NCBI RefSeq assembly: GCF_001905665.1
Contig: NZ_LIVX01000002.1
Coordinates: forward strand, 817,420-881,419
Length of the DNA: 64,000 nt
DNA from: Streptomyces sp. CB02261
GTDB taxonomy: Bacteria > Actinomycetota > Actinomycetes > Streptomycetales > Streptomycetaceae
Direction of reading: 5' to 3'
The notes below the pieces were generated by a model. It made no database searches. It worked only from the letters and a program-made list of their open reading frames with translations, and was not told the origin of the DNA. Numbering within the stretch: the first letter of the stretch is position 1; the number at the start of each line of letters is the position of its first letter. Positions 35,237-43,853 of this stretch are shown one piece after another. The translations under genes were made by a program, and so were the position numbers.

Positions 35237-36417
35237 CCGGCGGGCACTGCGGCGACGCGGGCCGTCCGCCGCTCCCCCACCGCCCCGACCACCGTGAGCA
35301 GCACGGTCAGGCCGACCCCGCACAGGATCGCCGTCGACGGGGCGACCACCGTGAGCAGGCCGCCCGCGAGGGTGCCGCTCGCCGCGTAACCCGCGCCGAC
35401 CGCCGCGTACATGACCGAGTACCCGGCGGCGAGCGCGGACGGCGGGAGGATCTCCCGCAGGGCCAGGTTCCGGGTGAGCATGGCGGGGGCCATGAGGAGG
35501 CCGGACAGCGCGAGGGTGATCGCGATGCCCACCGTCCAGGGCAGGACGGCGACGAGGGCGACCCCGGCGGACACGCCGAGGACGAGGACGACGGACTGGA
35601 CCGGCAGCGCTCCCGGCCAGCGGCCGCCCCGCAGGCCGTACACGAACGCGCCGACGGCCGAACCGATGGAGAACCCGGCGAGCAGGGGCCCCGCCCAGCC
35701 GATGCCGATCCCGCGCTGTTCCAGCAGGGCGGGCAGGATCAGCTCGGCGAGCGCGAGCAGCGTCAGGGCGCCGGCCCCGAGGACGTAGACGGGCCAGGCC
35801 CGCAGCAGCGCCCGTCGCGCCGAGGCCCCCTTCTCCGGCGGTTCGGCCGCCCAGCCGGCCGGCAGCAGCCACAGTCCGGCCACCGAGAGGCCCATCAGGA
35901 CTCCCTGGAGGAGCAGCGGTACGGCGGGGTCGACGCCGAGCGCCAGACCGGTGGCGAGCGCGGGGGCGGCCGCCCAGATCCCGAAGGTCAGCACCGATTC
36001 CATGCTCATGGCCTGGGTGACGGCGCGTTCCGGGACGAGGCTGGTGAGCAGGGCGCGCAGCCCGCCGGGCACGGCGGCGGGTCCCGCGCCGGCGAGCAGC
36101 GCGAGGGCGGCGAGGACGGCCGGGTGGGCGCCGGGCAGGAGGCCGAGCCCGGCGAACCCGGCGGCGCCGGCGGCGAGTCCGGCGACGAGCTGCGGGCGGG
36201 CCCGCTCGGCGTTCATGCGCATGCCGAGGACGGGGGCGGCGACGATCTCCCCGAGCACGTACGCGGCGGCGAGCGCGGCGCCGAGCGAGTAGCCGCCGGG
36301 CCGCTCCCGGACGAGGAACACGAGCGCGAGCGGCGCCATCGCGACCGGCAGCCGCCCGGCGACGGTGACGACGGACCAGACGAGGACGGGGCGGATGGCG
36401 AGCTCGCGGTAGGACAT
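35197..36417 (-). CDS. MFS transporter
   Basis: 406-residue membrane protein with eleven or twelve hydrophobic segments and little else conserved (RPVLVWSVVTVAGRLPVAMAPLALVFLVRE at the start, PGGLRALLTSLVPERA after TM4). The Ala/Gly/Leu-rich composition resembles Streptomyces putative multidrug exporters. Its 3' end overlaps the convergent AraC gene by 40 bases. No operator or partner gene is apparent; the 53 bases before the neighbouring dehydrogenase stop hold no clear terminator. Confidence 0.78.
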   Translation of the reverse strand: MSYRELAIRPVLVWSVVTVAGRLPVAMAPLALVFLVRERPGGYSLGAALAAAYVLGEIVAAPVLGMRMNAERARPQLVAGLAAGAAGFAGLGLLPGAHPAVLAALALLAGAGPAAVPGGLRALLTSLVPERAVTQAMSMESVLTFGIWAAAPALATGLALGVDPAVPLLLQGVLMGLSVAGLWLLPAGWAAEPPEKGASARRALLRAWPVYVLGAGALTLLALAELILPALLEQRGIGIGWAGPLLAGFSIGSAVGAFVYGLRGGRWPGALPVQSVVLVLGVSAGVALVAVLPWTVGIAITLALSGLLMAPAMLTRNLALREILPPSALAAGYSVMYAAVGAGYAASGTLAGGLLTVVAPSTAILCGVGLTVLLTVVGAVGERRTARVAAVPAGQDAVAPVRKVRR

Positions 36418-36470
36418 GTCCAGGACCGTACGGCTCCTGACTCCTGATGCCCAGCCCTTTCCGTACGGCT

Positions 36471-37520
36471 TCAGAAGGTGAGCACGCCCCTGGCCACCTT
36501 TCCCCGCTCGGCGTCCTCGACGGCCCGCGCGAACTCCTCCACCGGGTAGGTGGCGGTGACGAGTTCGTCGAGGAGGAGGCGGCCGGAGCGGTACAGCTCG
36601 GCGTAGAGGGGGATGTCCCGCTGGGGGCGGGAGGAGCCGTAGCGGCAGCCGAGGATCGACTTGTCGAGGAACATCGCGGCCGGGAGGAAGCTCGCCTCCG
36701 CCTTGGGGGCGGTCATGCCGAGCAGGATCGCCTGGCCGTGCCGGTCGAGCAGGTCGATCGCGGCGCGGACGAGTCCGGTGTGGCCGACGCATTCGAAGAC
36801 GTGGTCGGCGCCGGTGGGCAGGACGTCCCGTACGCCGTCGGCGGAGGTGAGGAAGTGGGTGGCGCCGAACCGGCGGGCCACCTCCTCCTTCGCGGGGTTG
36901 GTGTCGACGGCGACGATCGTGAGGGCGCCCGCGATGCGGGCGCCCTGGAGGACGTTGAGGCCGATGCCGCCGGTGCCGATGACGACGACGGTCTCGCCCC
37001 GGCCGACCCGGGCGCGGTTGAGTACGGCGCCGACGCCGGTGAGGACGCCGCAGCCCATGAGGGCGGCGGAGGTGAGCGGGATGTCCTTCGGGATCCGCAC
37101 GGCCTGGACGGCCTTGACGACGGTCCGCTCGGCGAAGGAGGAGTTGGAGGCGAACTGGTACAGCGGGTTCCCGTCCCGGGAGAACGGGCGCCCCGGGCTC
37201 CCGATGGCCTTCCGGCACATCGTGGGCCGCCCCCGGTCGCAGTCGGCGCAGGCGCCGCAGTTGGCGAGCGTGGAGAGGGCGACGTGGTCGCCGGGGACGA
37301 CATGGGTGACGCCGGGTCCCACGGCCTCGACGACGCCCGCGCCCTCGTGGCCGAGGACGACGGGCACGGGGAACGGGATGGTGCCGTCGATGACGGAGAG
37401 GTCGCTGTGGCAGAGTCCGGCGGCGGCGACGGCGACGAGCACCTCGCCGGGGCCGGGCGGGCGCACCTCCAGGTCGTCGACGACCCGGGCCTGCTTCCCG
37501 TCGAAGACGACGCCTCTCAT
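36471..37520 (-). CDS. Zinc-dependent alcohol dehydrogenase (MDR family)
   Basis: 349-residue NAD(P)-dependent medium-chain dehydrogenase. Catalytic zinc: Cys in GLCHSDLS, GHEGAGVVEAVG and the later Cys in MGCGVLTG. The structural zinc lobe has four cysteines (NCGACADCDRGRPTMC). Cofactor fold: VVVIGTGGIGLNVLQGAR. It resembles class III-like/mycothiol-type and aryl-alcohol enzymes. The ATG at 37520 overlaps the SDR stop by four bases, so the two oxidoreductases form an operon behind operator site E. Confidence 0.88.
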   Translation of the reverse strand: MRGVVFDGKQARVVDDLEVRPPGPGEVLVAVAAAGLCHSDLSVIDGTIPFPVPVVLGHEGAGVVEAVGPGVTHVVPGDHVALSTLANCGACADCDRGRPTMCRKAIGSPGRPFSRDGNPLYQFASNSSFAERTVVKAVQAVRIPKDIPLTSAALMGCGVLTGVGAVLNRARVGRGETVVVIGTGGIGLNVLQGARIAGALTIVAVDTNPAKEEVARRFGATHFLTSADGVRDVLPTGADHVFECVGHTGLVRAAIDLLDRHGQAILLGMTAPKAEASFLPAAMFLDKSILGCRYGSSRPQRDIPLYAELYRSGRLLLDELVTATYPVEEFARAVEDAERGKVARGVLTF

Positions 37521-38449
37521 GAGCCGTTCTCCTCGGCCGCGTTCGGGCGGGAGCCCTCCGCCGCCGCCCGGGCCATCTCGTCGAGCCGTGCCAGCATCGG
37601 CATCGGGTCCACCCCCACCGTCCCCGGCAGGAAGTCCGCGATGCGTTCCGGGGTCCACGCGCCGCCCTCCGCGTATCCCGCGCGCAGTTCCCTCGGCTGG
37701 GCCCAGACCGCGATCTTGGGGCCCGCGATCGTGTACACCTGGCCGGTGATCCGCTCCGACCGGGCCCGCTCGGAGAGCAGGTAGACGACGAGCGCCGCCA
37801 CGTCCTCCGGTTCGCCGATCTCCGCCAGTTCCATGGGGACGTTCGCGGACATGCGGGTCCGGGCCACCGGTGCCACGGCGTTGGCCGTCACCCCGTACTT
37901 GTGGAGTCCGAGGGCGGCGCTGCGCACCAGCGAGATGATCCCGCCCTTCGCCGCCGCGTAGTTGGCCTGGGCCACCGAGCCCTGGTGGTTGCCGCTCGTG
38001 AAGCCGATGAGGGTGCCGGCGCCCTGGCGGCGCATCACCGCCGACGCGGCCCGGAAGACGGTGAAGGTGCCCTTGAGGTGGGTGGCGACGACCGGGTCCC
38101 ACTCCTCCTCGGACATGTTGAAGAGCATCCGTTCGCGCAGGATGCCGGCGACGCACACGACGCCGTCGACGCGGCCGTACTCCGCGAGGGCGACGTCGAC
38201 GACCCGCTGCCCGCCCGCCATGGTGGAGATGTCGTCGGCGACGGCGACGGCGGTGCCGCCCGCCGCCTCGATCTCCTTGACCACGGCGAGGGCGATCTCG
38301 GAGCTGGGTTCCCCGCCGTCGATCGACACCCCGTAGTCGTTGACGACGACCTTCGCGCCCTCCGCCGCGCACGCGAGGGCGACGGCGCGGCCGATGCCCC
38401 GTCCCGCGCCCGTCACGGCGACGACCTTGTCAGCCAAGAAGTTCCCCAC
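37517..38449 (-). CDS. SDR oxidoreductase, peroxisomal-MFE2-like 3-hydroxyacyl-CoA dehydrogenase
   Basis: 310-residue NAD(P)-dependent short-chain dehydrogenase. Cofactor motif TGAGRGIGRAVAL, the NDYG motif (residues ~36-39) characteristic of the (3R)-hydroxyacyl-CoA dehydrogenase unit of type-2 multifunctional enzyme, and the catalytic Ser (FTSGNH) and Tyr-x3-Lys (ANYAAAKGG). The C-terminal ~60-residue tail is longer than in simple SDRs. The probable role is oxidation of a 3-hydroxyacyl-CoA. It starts 22 bases from operator site E and is coupled to the zinc dehydrogenase. Confidence 0.87.
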   Translation of the reverse strand: MGNFLADKVVAVTGAGRGIGRAVALACAAEGAKVVVNDYGVSIDGGEPSSEIALAVVKEIEAAGGTAVAVADDISTMAGGQRVVDVALAEYGRVDGVVCVAGILRERMLFNMSEEEWDPVVATHLKGTFTVFRAASAVMRRQGAGTLIGFTSGNHQGSVAQANYAAAKGGIISLVRSAALGLHKYGVTANAVAPVARTRMSANVPMELAEIGEPEDVAALVVYLLSERARSERITGQVYTIAGPKIAVWAQPRELRAGYAEGGAWTPERIADFLPGTVGVDPMPMLARLDEMARAAAEGSRPNAAEENGS

Positions 38450-38471
38450 GCCCGGCCCCTTCCCGCAGTTT

Positions 38472-38486
38472 CTGACGGTCCGTTAG
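38472..38486. promoter_or_regulatory. CTGAC-N5-GTCAG operator, site E
   Basis: CTGACGGTCCGTTAG, one mismatch from the palindrome, 22 bases upstream of the leftward SDR gene. Confidence 0.72.
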
Positions 38487-38505
38487 ATTCGTTCGTCGTC
38501 AGGAT

Positions 38506-38520
38506 TCTACGGTCCGTCAG
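38506..38520. promoter_or_regulatory. CTGAC-N5-GTCAG operator, site F (weaker left arm)
   Basis: TCTACGGTCCGTCAG keeps the whole right arm and centre of the motif but only part of the left arm. It lies 31 bases before the rightward cyclase-family gene; with site E it would serve the divergent pair. Confidence 0.55.
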
Positions 38521-38551
38521 ATACCGGTCCACAAGACCCCGGAGGCCCCCG

Positions 38552-39478
38552 ATGTCTCTGCCCGCCGCATTCCACGAGATCGCCAAGCGCGTCAACAACT
38601 GGGGCCGCTGGGGCCGGGACGACGAGATCGGCACGCTCAACCTCGTCACGGACGAGGTCGTACGGGACGCCGTCGCCACCGTCCGTTCGGGGCTCCGCGT
38701 CCCGCTCGCCGTCGACCTCAAGCAGGACGGCGTGCAGACCGGCGTGATCCCCGGCCGGGTCAACCCGCTCCACGTCATGGTCCAGATCAACCAGGAGCTC
38801 TTCGGCCCCGGCACGATCGCCACCAGCGACGACGCCGTGACCCTGGGCCTGCAGGCCGGCACCCACTGGGACGCCCTGACCCACGTCTCGCACTCGGGCC
38901 GCCTCTACAACGGCCGCCCCGCCGCCTCCATCACCCCGCACGGCCGCTCCGAGTTCAGCGGCATCCACACCGCCCGGCACCTCGTGAGCCGTGGCGTCCT
39001 GCTCGACGTCGCCGCCGCGAAGGGGCTGGACCGGCTGCCCGGCGACCACGCCGTCACGCCCGAGGACCTGGACGAGGCGGCCGACTTCGGCGGGGTCACG
39101 GTCCGGTCCGGCGACGTCGTGCTCGTACGGACGGGTCAGATGCGGCTGTACCTGGCCGGGGACCGGCACGGGTACGCGTTCCCGTCACCGGGCCTCTCGG
39201 TCCGTACGCCGGAGTGGTTCCACGCCCGCGACGTCGCGGCCGTCGCCAACGACACGCTCACCTTCGAGATCTTCCCGCCGGAGATCGAGGACCTGTGGCT
39301 GCCCGTCCACGCCCTCGACCTCGTCGAGATGGGGATGCTCCAGGGGCAGAACTGGAATCTGGAATCTCTGTCCACAGCCTGTGCACAAGAGCGGCGCTAC
39401 GCGTTCCTGCTCTCCGCGATGCCCGAGCCCTTCGTCGGCGGCACGGGCACACCGGTCGCGCCGGTCGCCGTGCTCTGA
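38552..39478 (+). CDS. Cyclase-family (kynurenine-formamidase-like) metal-dependent hydrolase
   Basis: 308-residue swivelling beta/alpha/beta-fold hydrolase. The metal motif HxGTHxDxPxH of the family appears as LQAGTHWDALTHV, with Asp and His in place, followed by PHGRSEFSGIHTARHLVSRGVLLD and the DVVLVRTGQM block. Relatives hydrolyse formamides, lactones or ring ketones. The ATG at 38552 has GGAGG upstream. It is divergent from the SDR gene between operators E and F, so it probably belongs to the same pathway, perhaps ring opening. Confidence 0.83.
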   Translation: MSLPAAFHEIAKRVNNWGRWGRDDEIGTLNLVTDEVVRDAVATVRSGLRVPLAVDLKQDGVQTGVIPGRVNPLHVMVQINQELFGPGTIATSDDAVTLGLQAGTHWDALTHVSHSGRLYNGRPAASITPHGRSEFSGIHTARHLVSRGVLLDVAAAKGLDRLPGDHAVTPEDLDEAADFGGVTVRSGDVVLVRTGQMRLYLAGDRHGYAFPSPGLSVRTPEWFHARDVAAVANDTLTFEIFPPEIEDLWLPVHALDLVEMGMLQGQNWNLESLSTACAQERRYAFLLSAMPEPFVGGTGTPVAPVAVL

Positions 39479-39582
39479 CAGGGATTCACGGGGACGTTCA
39501 CAGGGGCATCAGCGGGCGGCGGCGCGCTCGCGCGCGCCCCGAGCACGGCACGGCCGCCGCCACCCGGCCACGACCCGCACAC

Positions 39583-39605
39583 GCCGAGGGCACACGGCCC
39601 TCGGC
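39583..39605. terminator. Short hairpin between convergent genes
   Basis: GCCGAGGGC (39583-39591) pairs with GCCCTCGGC (39597-39605), five-base loop, between the cyclase-family gene and the leftward ATPase gene. Confidence 0.6.
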
Positions 39606-39656
39606 TCCCCTCGCCACGAATCGCTCACCCCAGGGTGGTCAAAACGCCATGAAACG

Positions 39657-40127
39657 TCAACAGCGCACCCGTCCGGGTGACACGGAGCCCCCCGGAACCA
39701 CCGGTCCCACCGGCACCGGAACCGGCAGGGGCGCGGCCGGAGCCCGGTCCACCTCGCACCAGATGCTCTTGCCGACGCCCTCGGGCTCCCAGCCCCACCG
39801 GTCCGCGAGGCCGTCGACCAGCTCCAGGCCGCGCCCGTTGGTGTCCTCGCCCTCCGCGTGCCGGGGCCGCGGCGGGCGGTCGCTCGTGTCGGCGACCTCG
39901 ACCCGCACCCCGCCCTCCGACGCGAACAGCATCCGCAGCACGGCCGGACAGCCGGTGTGCACCACGGCGTTGGTCACGAGTTCGGAGATGAGCAGCACCA
40001 GCGTCTCGGCCAGCGGCTCGTCCGCCTCTATGCCCGAGCCGGCGAGCCGTGACCGGGCCCACCTCCGGGCTCGCCCCACCTCTGCCGGGTCGGGCCCGAC
40101 CTCCAACTGCACCTGAAGCACCTGCAC
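39657..40127 (-). CDS. HATPase_c anti-sigma-factor-like ATP-binding protein
   Basis: 156-residue single-domain GHKL ATPase, RsbW-like, distinct from the copy at 17335-17772. N box: LVLLISELVTNAVVHTG; G region: NGRGLELVDGLADRWGWE followed by GKSIWCEV. The last ~25 residues are a Pro/Val-rich tail. GTG start at 40127. It stands alone between two operator-controlled loci but has no CTGAC-type site, so it is probably unrelated to them. The partner sigma factor or antagonist is unknown. Confidence 0.82.
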   Translation of the reverse strand: MQVLQVQLEVGPDPAEVGRARRWARSRLAGSGIEADEPLAETLVLLISELVTNAVVHTGCPAVLRMLFASEGGVRVEVADTSDRPPRPRHAEGEDTNGRGLELVDGLADRWGWEPEGVGKSIWCEVDRAPAAPLPVPVPVGPVVPGGSVSPGRVRC

Positions 40128-40251
40128 CGCTCACACCATCCGAACCGGCGGACACACCTTCACGGAACGTGATTCCCTTACGGGACAGCATGGTTGACGT
40201 ACAGTCACCGCAACAAGCGCTTCGGGCATATTCCAGCGCGAAGGAGTACGC

Positions 40252-40419
40252 ATGGTCCATACTGTGCGACGCACTCTGCGGGGAGTCGAACGCCGGGCGC
40301 GAGCGGCGGGCATTCGCGGAGCCGGGGTCACCTCGGGGGCGACACCGGGACGATCCGGGGCAACATGCACGCGCATCCCACGGAGCGTACCGGAGCCGGA
40401 GGCCGACTCCGGGCCGTGA
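40252..40419 (+). CDS. Possible small Arg-rich protein (55 residues)
   Basis: An ATG at 40252 preceded by AAGGAG at ideal spacing opens a 55-codon frame (MVHTVRRTLRGVERRARAAG...) with many arginines and no recognised family. TTGACG about 60 bases upstream could be a -35 box. It is the only feature supported in the 352-base gap between the ATPase gene and the acyl-CoA dehydrogenase stop. The ribosome site is the main evidence. Confidence 0.35.
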   Translation: MVHTVRRTLRGVERRARAAGIRGAGVTSGATPGRSGATCTRIPRSVPEPEADSGP

Positions 40420-40479
40420 CGACCCCGCCGAAGGACACAACCCGATATCGACGTTCCGTGACCTGCCCGGCGCGGACCG

Positions 40480-41379
40480 CTACAGGGCGGCGGCCATCGC
40501 CTCCTCGGCGCGCGCGGCGGGCAGCCGCAGCTCGGCCCGCACCCACGCGCGTTTGAGGTGCAGATGGACGTCCGCCTCCCAGGTGAAGCCCATGCCACCG
40601 TGGACCTGGAGGCAGTCGCGGGCGTTGCCGGTCGCGGCCCTGTCGGCGAGGAGTTTGGCGCCCGCGGCCTCGACGGGGTCGCCGGTGAGGGAGGCGGCCC
40701 GCACGGCGGCGCGGGCGAGCTCGGTCCGCACGAGCATCCCGGCGCAGAGGTGCTTCACCGCCTGGAACCCGCCGATCGCCGTCCCGAACTGCTCCCGCTC
40801 CCGCGCGTACCGCACGGCCGCCTCGGTGGTCCGCTCGGCACTCCCGACCTGCTCGGCGGCGGTGAGGAGCACCGCGGCGGCGTGCCGGAGCACCGTGGGC
40901 CCGGCCCCGTTGGCGCTGCCGCCGGGATCCGGCACCCGGTGCAGCGGTGTCAGCGGATCCACCGACCTCATCGGCGCGGCTCCCCGCGCGTCCCCGAGGA
41001 CCACGTCCGCCTCGTCCAGCCAGGGGACGAGGCCCTCGGCGGCCTCGGTCACCACCACGTCCCCCTCGGCGGCGCCCGGCACGGACCCCGCCGCCAGGTG
41101 CGTCGCGACGAGCGGTCCCGGCAGCAGCGCCCTGCCCGCCTCCTCGAAGACGAGCACCGCCTCCGGCAGCCCGAGCCCCACCCCGCCCTCCTCCTCCGGC
41201 AGCCGCAGCGCGAAGAATCCGGCCGCGCCCAGTTCCCGCCACAGGCCCCGGTCGAGGCCGCCCGCGTCGACGGCGGCCCGGAGGGCGTCCCGGTCGAAGA
41301 GGCGCGCGAGCAGGTCGCGCACGCCCCGGCGCAGCGCCCGCTGGTCCTCGGTGAGTCGGAAGTCCACGGCGGCGGTCAC
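40480..41379 (-). CDS. Small acyl-CoA dehydrogenase subunit (FadE28/FadE29-type partner)
   Basis: Only 299 residues, against ~380-400 for a standard acyl-CoA dehydrogenase; the N-terminal helical part and middle domain are shortened. The C-terminal FAD-contact motif EREQFGTAIGGFQAVKHL and the GGMGFTWEADVHLHLKRA block are intact. The GTG at 41379 overlaps the stop of the larger dehydrogenase gene. Short and long dehydrogenases encoded as a pair form alpha2-beta2 enzymes in mycobacterial steroid side-chain degradation, and I infer the same here. Confidence 0.87.
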   Translation of the reverse strand: MTAAVDFRLTEDQRALRRGVRDLLARLFDRDALRAAVDAGGLDRGLWRELGAAGFFALRLPEEEGGVGLGLPEAVLVFEEAGRALLPGPLVATHLAAGSVPGAAEGDVVVTEAAEGLVPWLDEADVVLGDARGAAPMRSVDPLTPLHRVPDPGGSANGAGPTVLRHAAAVLLTAAEQVGSAERTTEAAVRYAREREQFGTAIGGFQAVKHLCAGMLVRTELARAAVRAASLTGDPVEAAGAKLLADRAATGNARDCLQVHGGMGFTWEADVHLHLKRAWVRAELRLPAARAEEAMAAAL

Positions 41380-42512
41380 CGGCCCTTCGGCAGGCCGAGG
41401 ATGCGCTCGGCGACGATGTTGCGCTGGATCTGGGAGGTGCCGGCCGCGATCGTGTACGAGAGCGAGGAGAGCCGGTCCAGGGTCCAGTCGCGGTCGAGGT
41501 CGAGCGCGTCGGGTCCGAGGACGGCGGCGGCGGCCTCGTACAGCTCCTGGCGGGCGTGGGAGTAGTGCAGTTTGAAGACGGAGCCGCCGGTGCCGGGGAC
41601 CCCGCCGGTGGCCTGGGCCTCGCTGACGTTGGCCTGGACGAGGCGCCACAGCGCCTGGAACTCGGCGGAGAGCCTGCCGAGCCGCCGCCGCAGGACGGCG
41701 TCGTCCCAGGTGCCGTTCTCGCGGGCCGTACGGGCGAGTTCGCCGAGGAGGCGGCGGCAGGCGACGACCTCGCCGACGAAGGCGGTGCCGCGTTCGAAGG
41801 AGAGGGTCACCAGGGTGATCCGCCAGCCGTCGTTCTCCGCGCCGACGCGGTTCTCCACGGGCACGCGTACCTCGTCGAGGAAGACCTCGGCGAACTCCGT
41901 CGAGCCCGCGAGGGTGCGCAGCGGCCGTACGGTGACGCCCGGTGCGTCCATGGGCATCGCGAGCCAGGTGATGCCCCGGTGCCGGGGCGCCGCTCCGGGG
42001 TCGGTCCGTACGAGCAGTTCGCACCAGTCGGCGGCCTCGGCGTGCGAGGTCCAGATCTTGGAGCCGGTGACGACGTACGTGTCCCCGTCCCGTACCGCCC
42101 TGGTCCGCAGGGACGCGAGGTCGGAGCCCGCGTCCGGTTCGCTGAAGCCCTGGCACCAGACCTCGTCTCCGCGCAGGATCGGCGGCAGCCAGCGTGCGCG
42201 CTGTGCGGCGGTGCCCTCGGCGGCGATCGTCGGCCCCGCGTGGAGGAGTCCGACGAAGTTGGCGCCGACGTAGGGCGCGCCGGCGCGTTCGGTCTCCTCC
42301 AGGAAGATCAGCCGCTGCGTCGGGGAGGCGTCCCAGTGGGTGTCGGCGTATCCGGCGTCGTACAGCCGGCGCTGCCAGCCGCAGTCGTAGGCCCGGCGGG
42401 CCGGCCAGTCCGTCGGGTCGGGTCTCGGCGGGAGGCCGGGCAGGGTCGCGGTGAGCCATTCCCGCAGCCGGGCGCGGAAGTCCTCCTCCTCGTCGGTGCA
42501 GGTGAGGTCCAT
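41376..42512 (-). CDS. Acyl-CoA dehydrogenase, larger subunit
   Basis: 378-residue flavoenzyme that makes an alpha,beta-unsaturated acyl-CoA. FAD and substrate motifs: WCQGFSEPDAGSDLASLRT and VVTGSKIWTSHA in the middle domain, and the C-terminal IAAGTSQIQRNIVAERILGLPKG signature. It begins with a short unconserved stretch and lacks no core block. Its ATG (42512) shares one base with the amidohydrolase stop, and its stop overlaps the smaller dehydrogenase. The three genes form one operon behind operator site G. Confidence 0.9.
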   Translation of the reverse strand: MDLTCTDEEEDFRARLREWLTATLPGLPPRPDPTDWPARRAYDCGWQRRLYDAGYADTHWDASPTQRLIFLEETERAGAPYVGANFVGLLHAGPTIAAEGTAAQRARWLPPILRGDEVWCQGFSEPDAGSDLASLRTRAVRDGDTYVVTGSKIWTSHAEAADWCELLVRTDPGAAPRHRGITWLAMPMDAPGVTVRPLRTLAGSTEFAEVFLDEVRVPVENRVGAENDGWRITLVTLSFERGTAFVGEVVACRRLLGELARTARENGTWDDAVLRRRLGRLSAEFQALWRLVQANVSEAQATGGVPGTGGSVFKLHYSHARQELYEAAAAVLGPDALDLDRDWTLDRLSSLSYTIAAGTSQIQRNIVAERILGLPKGR

Positions 42513-43720
42513 CAGACGGTTCCGTGGTCGCGGTCGAGGTCGAGGCCGAGCATGCGGATGGCGTTGCCGCGCATGAGCTTGTAGACGGTCTCGTCGTCGA
42601 GGCCCTGGACGTGGTCGAGGGCGACCTCCTTGGTGTGCGGGAAGGTCGAGTCGACGTGCGGGTAGTCGGTCTCGAAGGTGGCGTTGTCCCTCCCCACGAC
42701 GTCGAGGGAGGCGATGCCGTGCTTGTCGCGGAAGAAGCAGCAGAAGATCTGCCGGTAGTAGTACGTGGACGGGGGCTCGGGGATCAGGTCGCGGACGCCG
42801 CCCCAGGCGCGGTGCTCCTCCCACACGTCGTCGGCGCGTTCGAGGGCGTACGGGATCCAGCCCATCTGGCCCTCGCTGTAGGCGAGCTTGAGCGTCGGGA
42901 ACTTGACGAGGACCCCGGAGAAGAGGAAGTCCATCATCGAGGCCATGGCGTTGTTGAAGCTCAGGGAGGCCTGGACGGCGGGCGGGGCGTCGGGGGAGGC
43001 GGCGGGCATCTGGCTGGACGACCCGATGTGCATGTTGACCACCGTGCCGGTCTCCTGGCAGACGGCGAAGAAGGGGTCCCAGTGGCCGGAGTGGATGGAG
43101 GGGAGTCCGAGGTGGGTGGGGATCTCGGAGAAGGTGACGGCCCGGACGCCGCGGGCGGCGTTGCGCCGGATCTCGGCGACGGCCAGGTCGATGTCCCACA
43201 GGGGGATGATGCAGAGCGGGATCAGCCGTCCGCCGCTGTCCCCGCACCACTCCTCGACCATCCAGTCGTTGTAGGCGCGGACGCAGGCGAGGGCGACCTC
43301 CTTGTCGTGGGCCTCGGCGAAGGTCTGGCCGCAGAAGCGGGGGAAGGTGGGGAAGCAGAGGGAGGCCTCGACGTGGTTGAGGTCCATGTCGGCGAGGCGT
43401 GCCTTCGGGTCCCAGCAGCCGCGCCGCATCTCCGCCCTGGTGATGCCCTCCAGGGTCATGTCGTCGCGGTCGAAGCCGACGGCGGCGATGTTCCGTTTGT
43501 ACGGGAACATGAGGTCCTCGTAGATCCACCAGTCGGTGGGCGGTCCTTCGGGGTCCATGGTGATCCGGTACTTGCCGGCGACGTAGGCGAGCTCGCCGAT
43601 GCCGGCCGTGAGGGGCCGGGGGCCGCGGTCGCGGTACTGCTTCGGGAGCCAGGTCTCGAAGAGGTGGGCCGGCTCGATCACGTGGTCGTCGACGCTGATG
43701 ATGCGGGGCAGTTCCGTCAT
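42512..43720 (-). CDS. Amidohydrolase-2 (ACMSD-like) family hydrolase/decarboxylase
   Basis: 402-residue TIM-barrel metal enzyme. The family start IISVDDHVIEP has Asp-Asp-His in place of the HxH of most amidohydrolases, as in several actinobacterial relatives. Later candidate ligands are His in NMHIGSSS and Asp in ETDYPHVDS. It is first in the operon with the acyl-CoA dehydrogenase pair, 47 bases from operator site G. Members of the family decarboxylate or hydrolyse ring-derived acids, which fits a cyclic substrate, but the reaction is not known. Confidence 0.87.
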   Translation of the reverse strand: MTELPRIISVDDHVIEPAHLFETWLPKQYRDRGPRPLTAGIGELAYVAGKYRITMDPEGPPTDWWIYEDLMFPYKRNIAAVGFDRDDMTLEGITRAEMRRGCWDPKARLADMDLNHVEASLCFPTFPRFCGQTFAEAHDKEVALACVRAYNDWMVEEWCGDSGGRLIPLCIIPLWDIDLAVAEIRRNAARGVRAVTFSEIPTHLGLPSIHSGHWDPFFAVCQETGTVVNMHIGSSSQMPAASPDAPPAVQASLSFNNAMASMMDFLFSGVLVKFPTLKLAYSEGQMGWIPYALERADDVWEEHRAWGGVRDLIPEPPSTYYYRQIFCCFFRDKHGIASLDVVGRDNATFETDYPHVDSTFPHTKEVALDHVQGLDDETVYKLMRGNAIRMLGLDLDRDHGTV

Positions 43721-43767
43721 GGGGCCTTCTCCCGGTTCCGCCGGGCCGTCGTCTCCGACGCCCGTTT

Positions 43768-43782
43768 CTGATGACCCGTCAG
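43768..43782. promoter_or_regulatory. CTGAC-N5-GTCAG operator, site G
   Basis: CTGATGACCCGTCAG, one mismatch in the left arm, 47 bases before the leftward amidohydrolase start. A partial copy (CTGATGAGGTCAG) follows at 43785. Confidence 0.72.
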
Positions 43783-43853
43783 ATCTGATGAGGTCAGGCT
43801 AGCCCCGCACCCCTGGACCGACAAGCGGCGCACCTCTACGCTCTCGGCACGAT

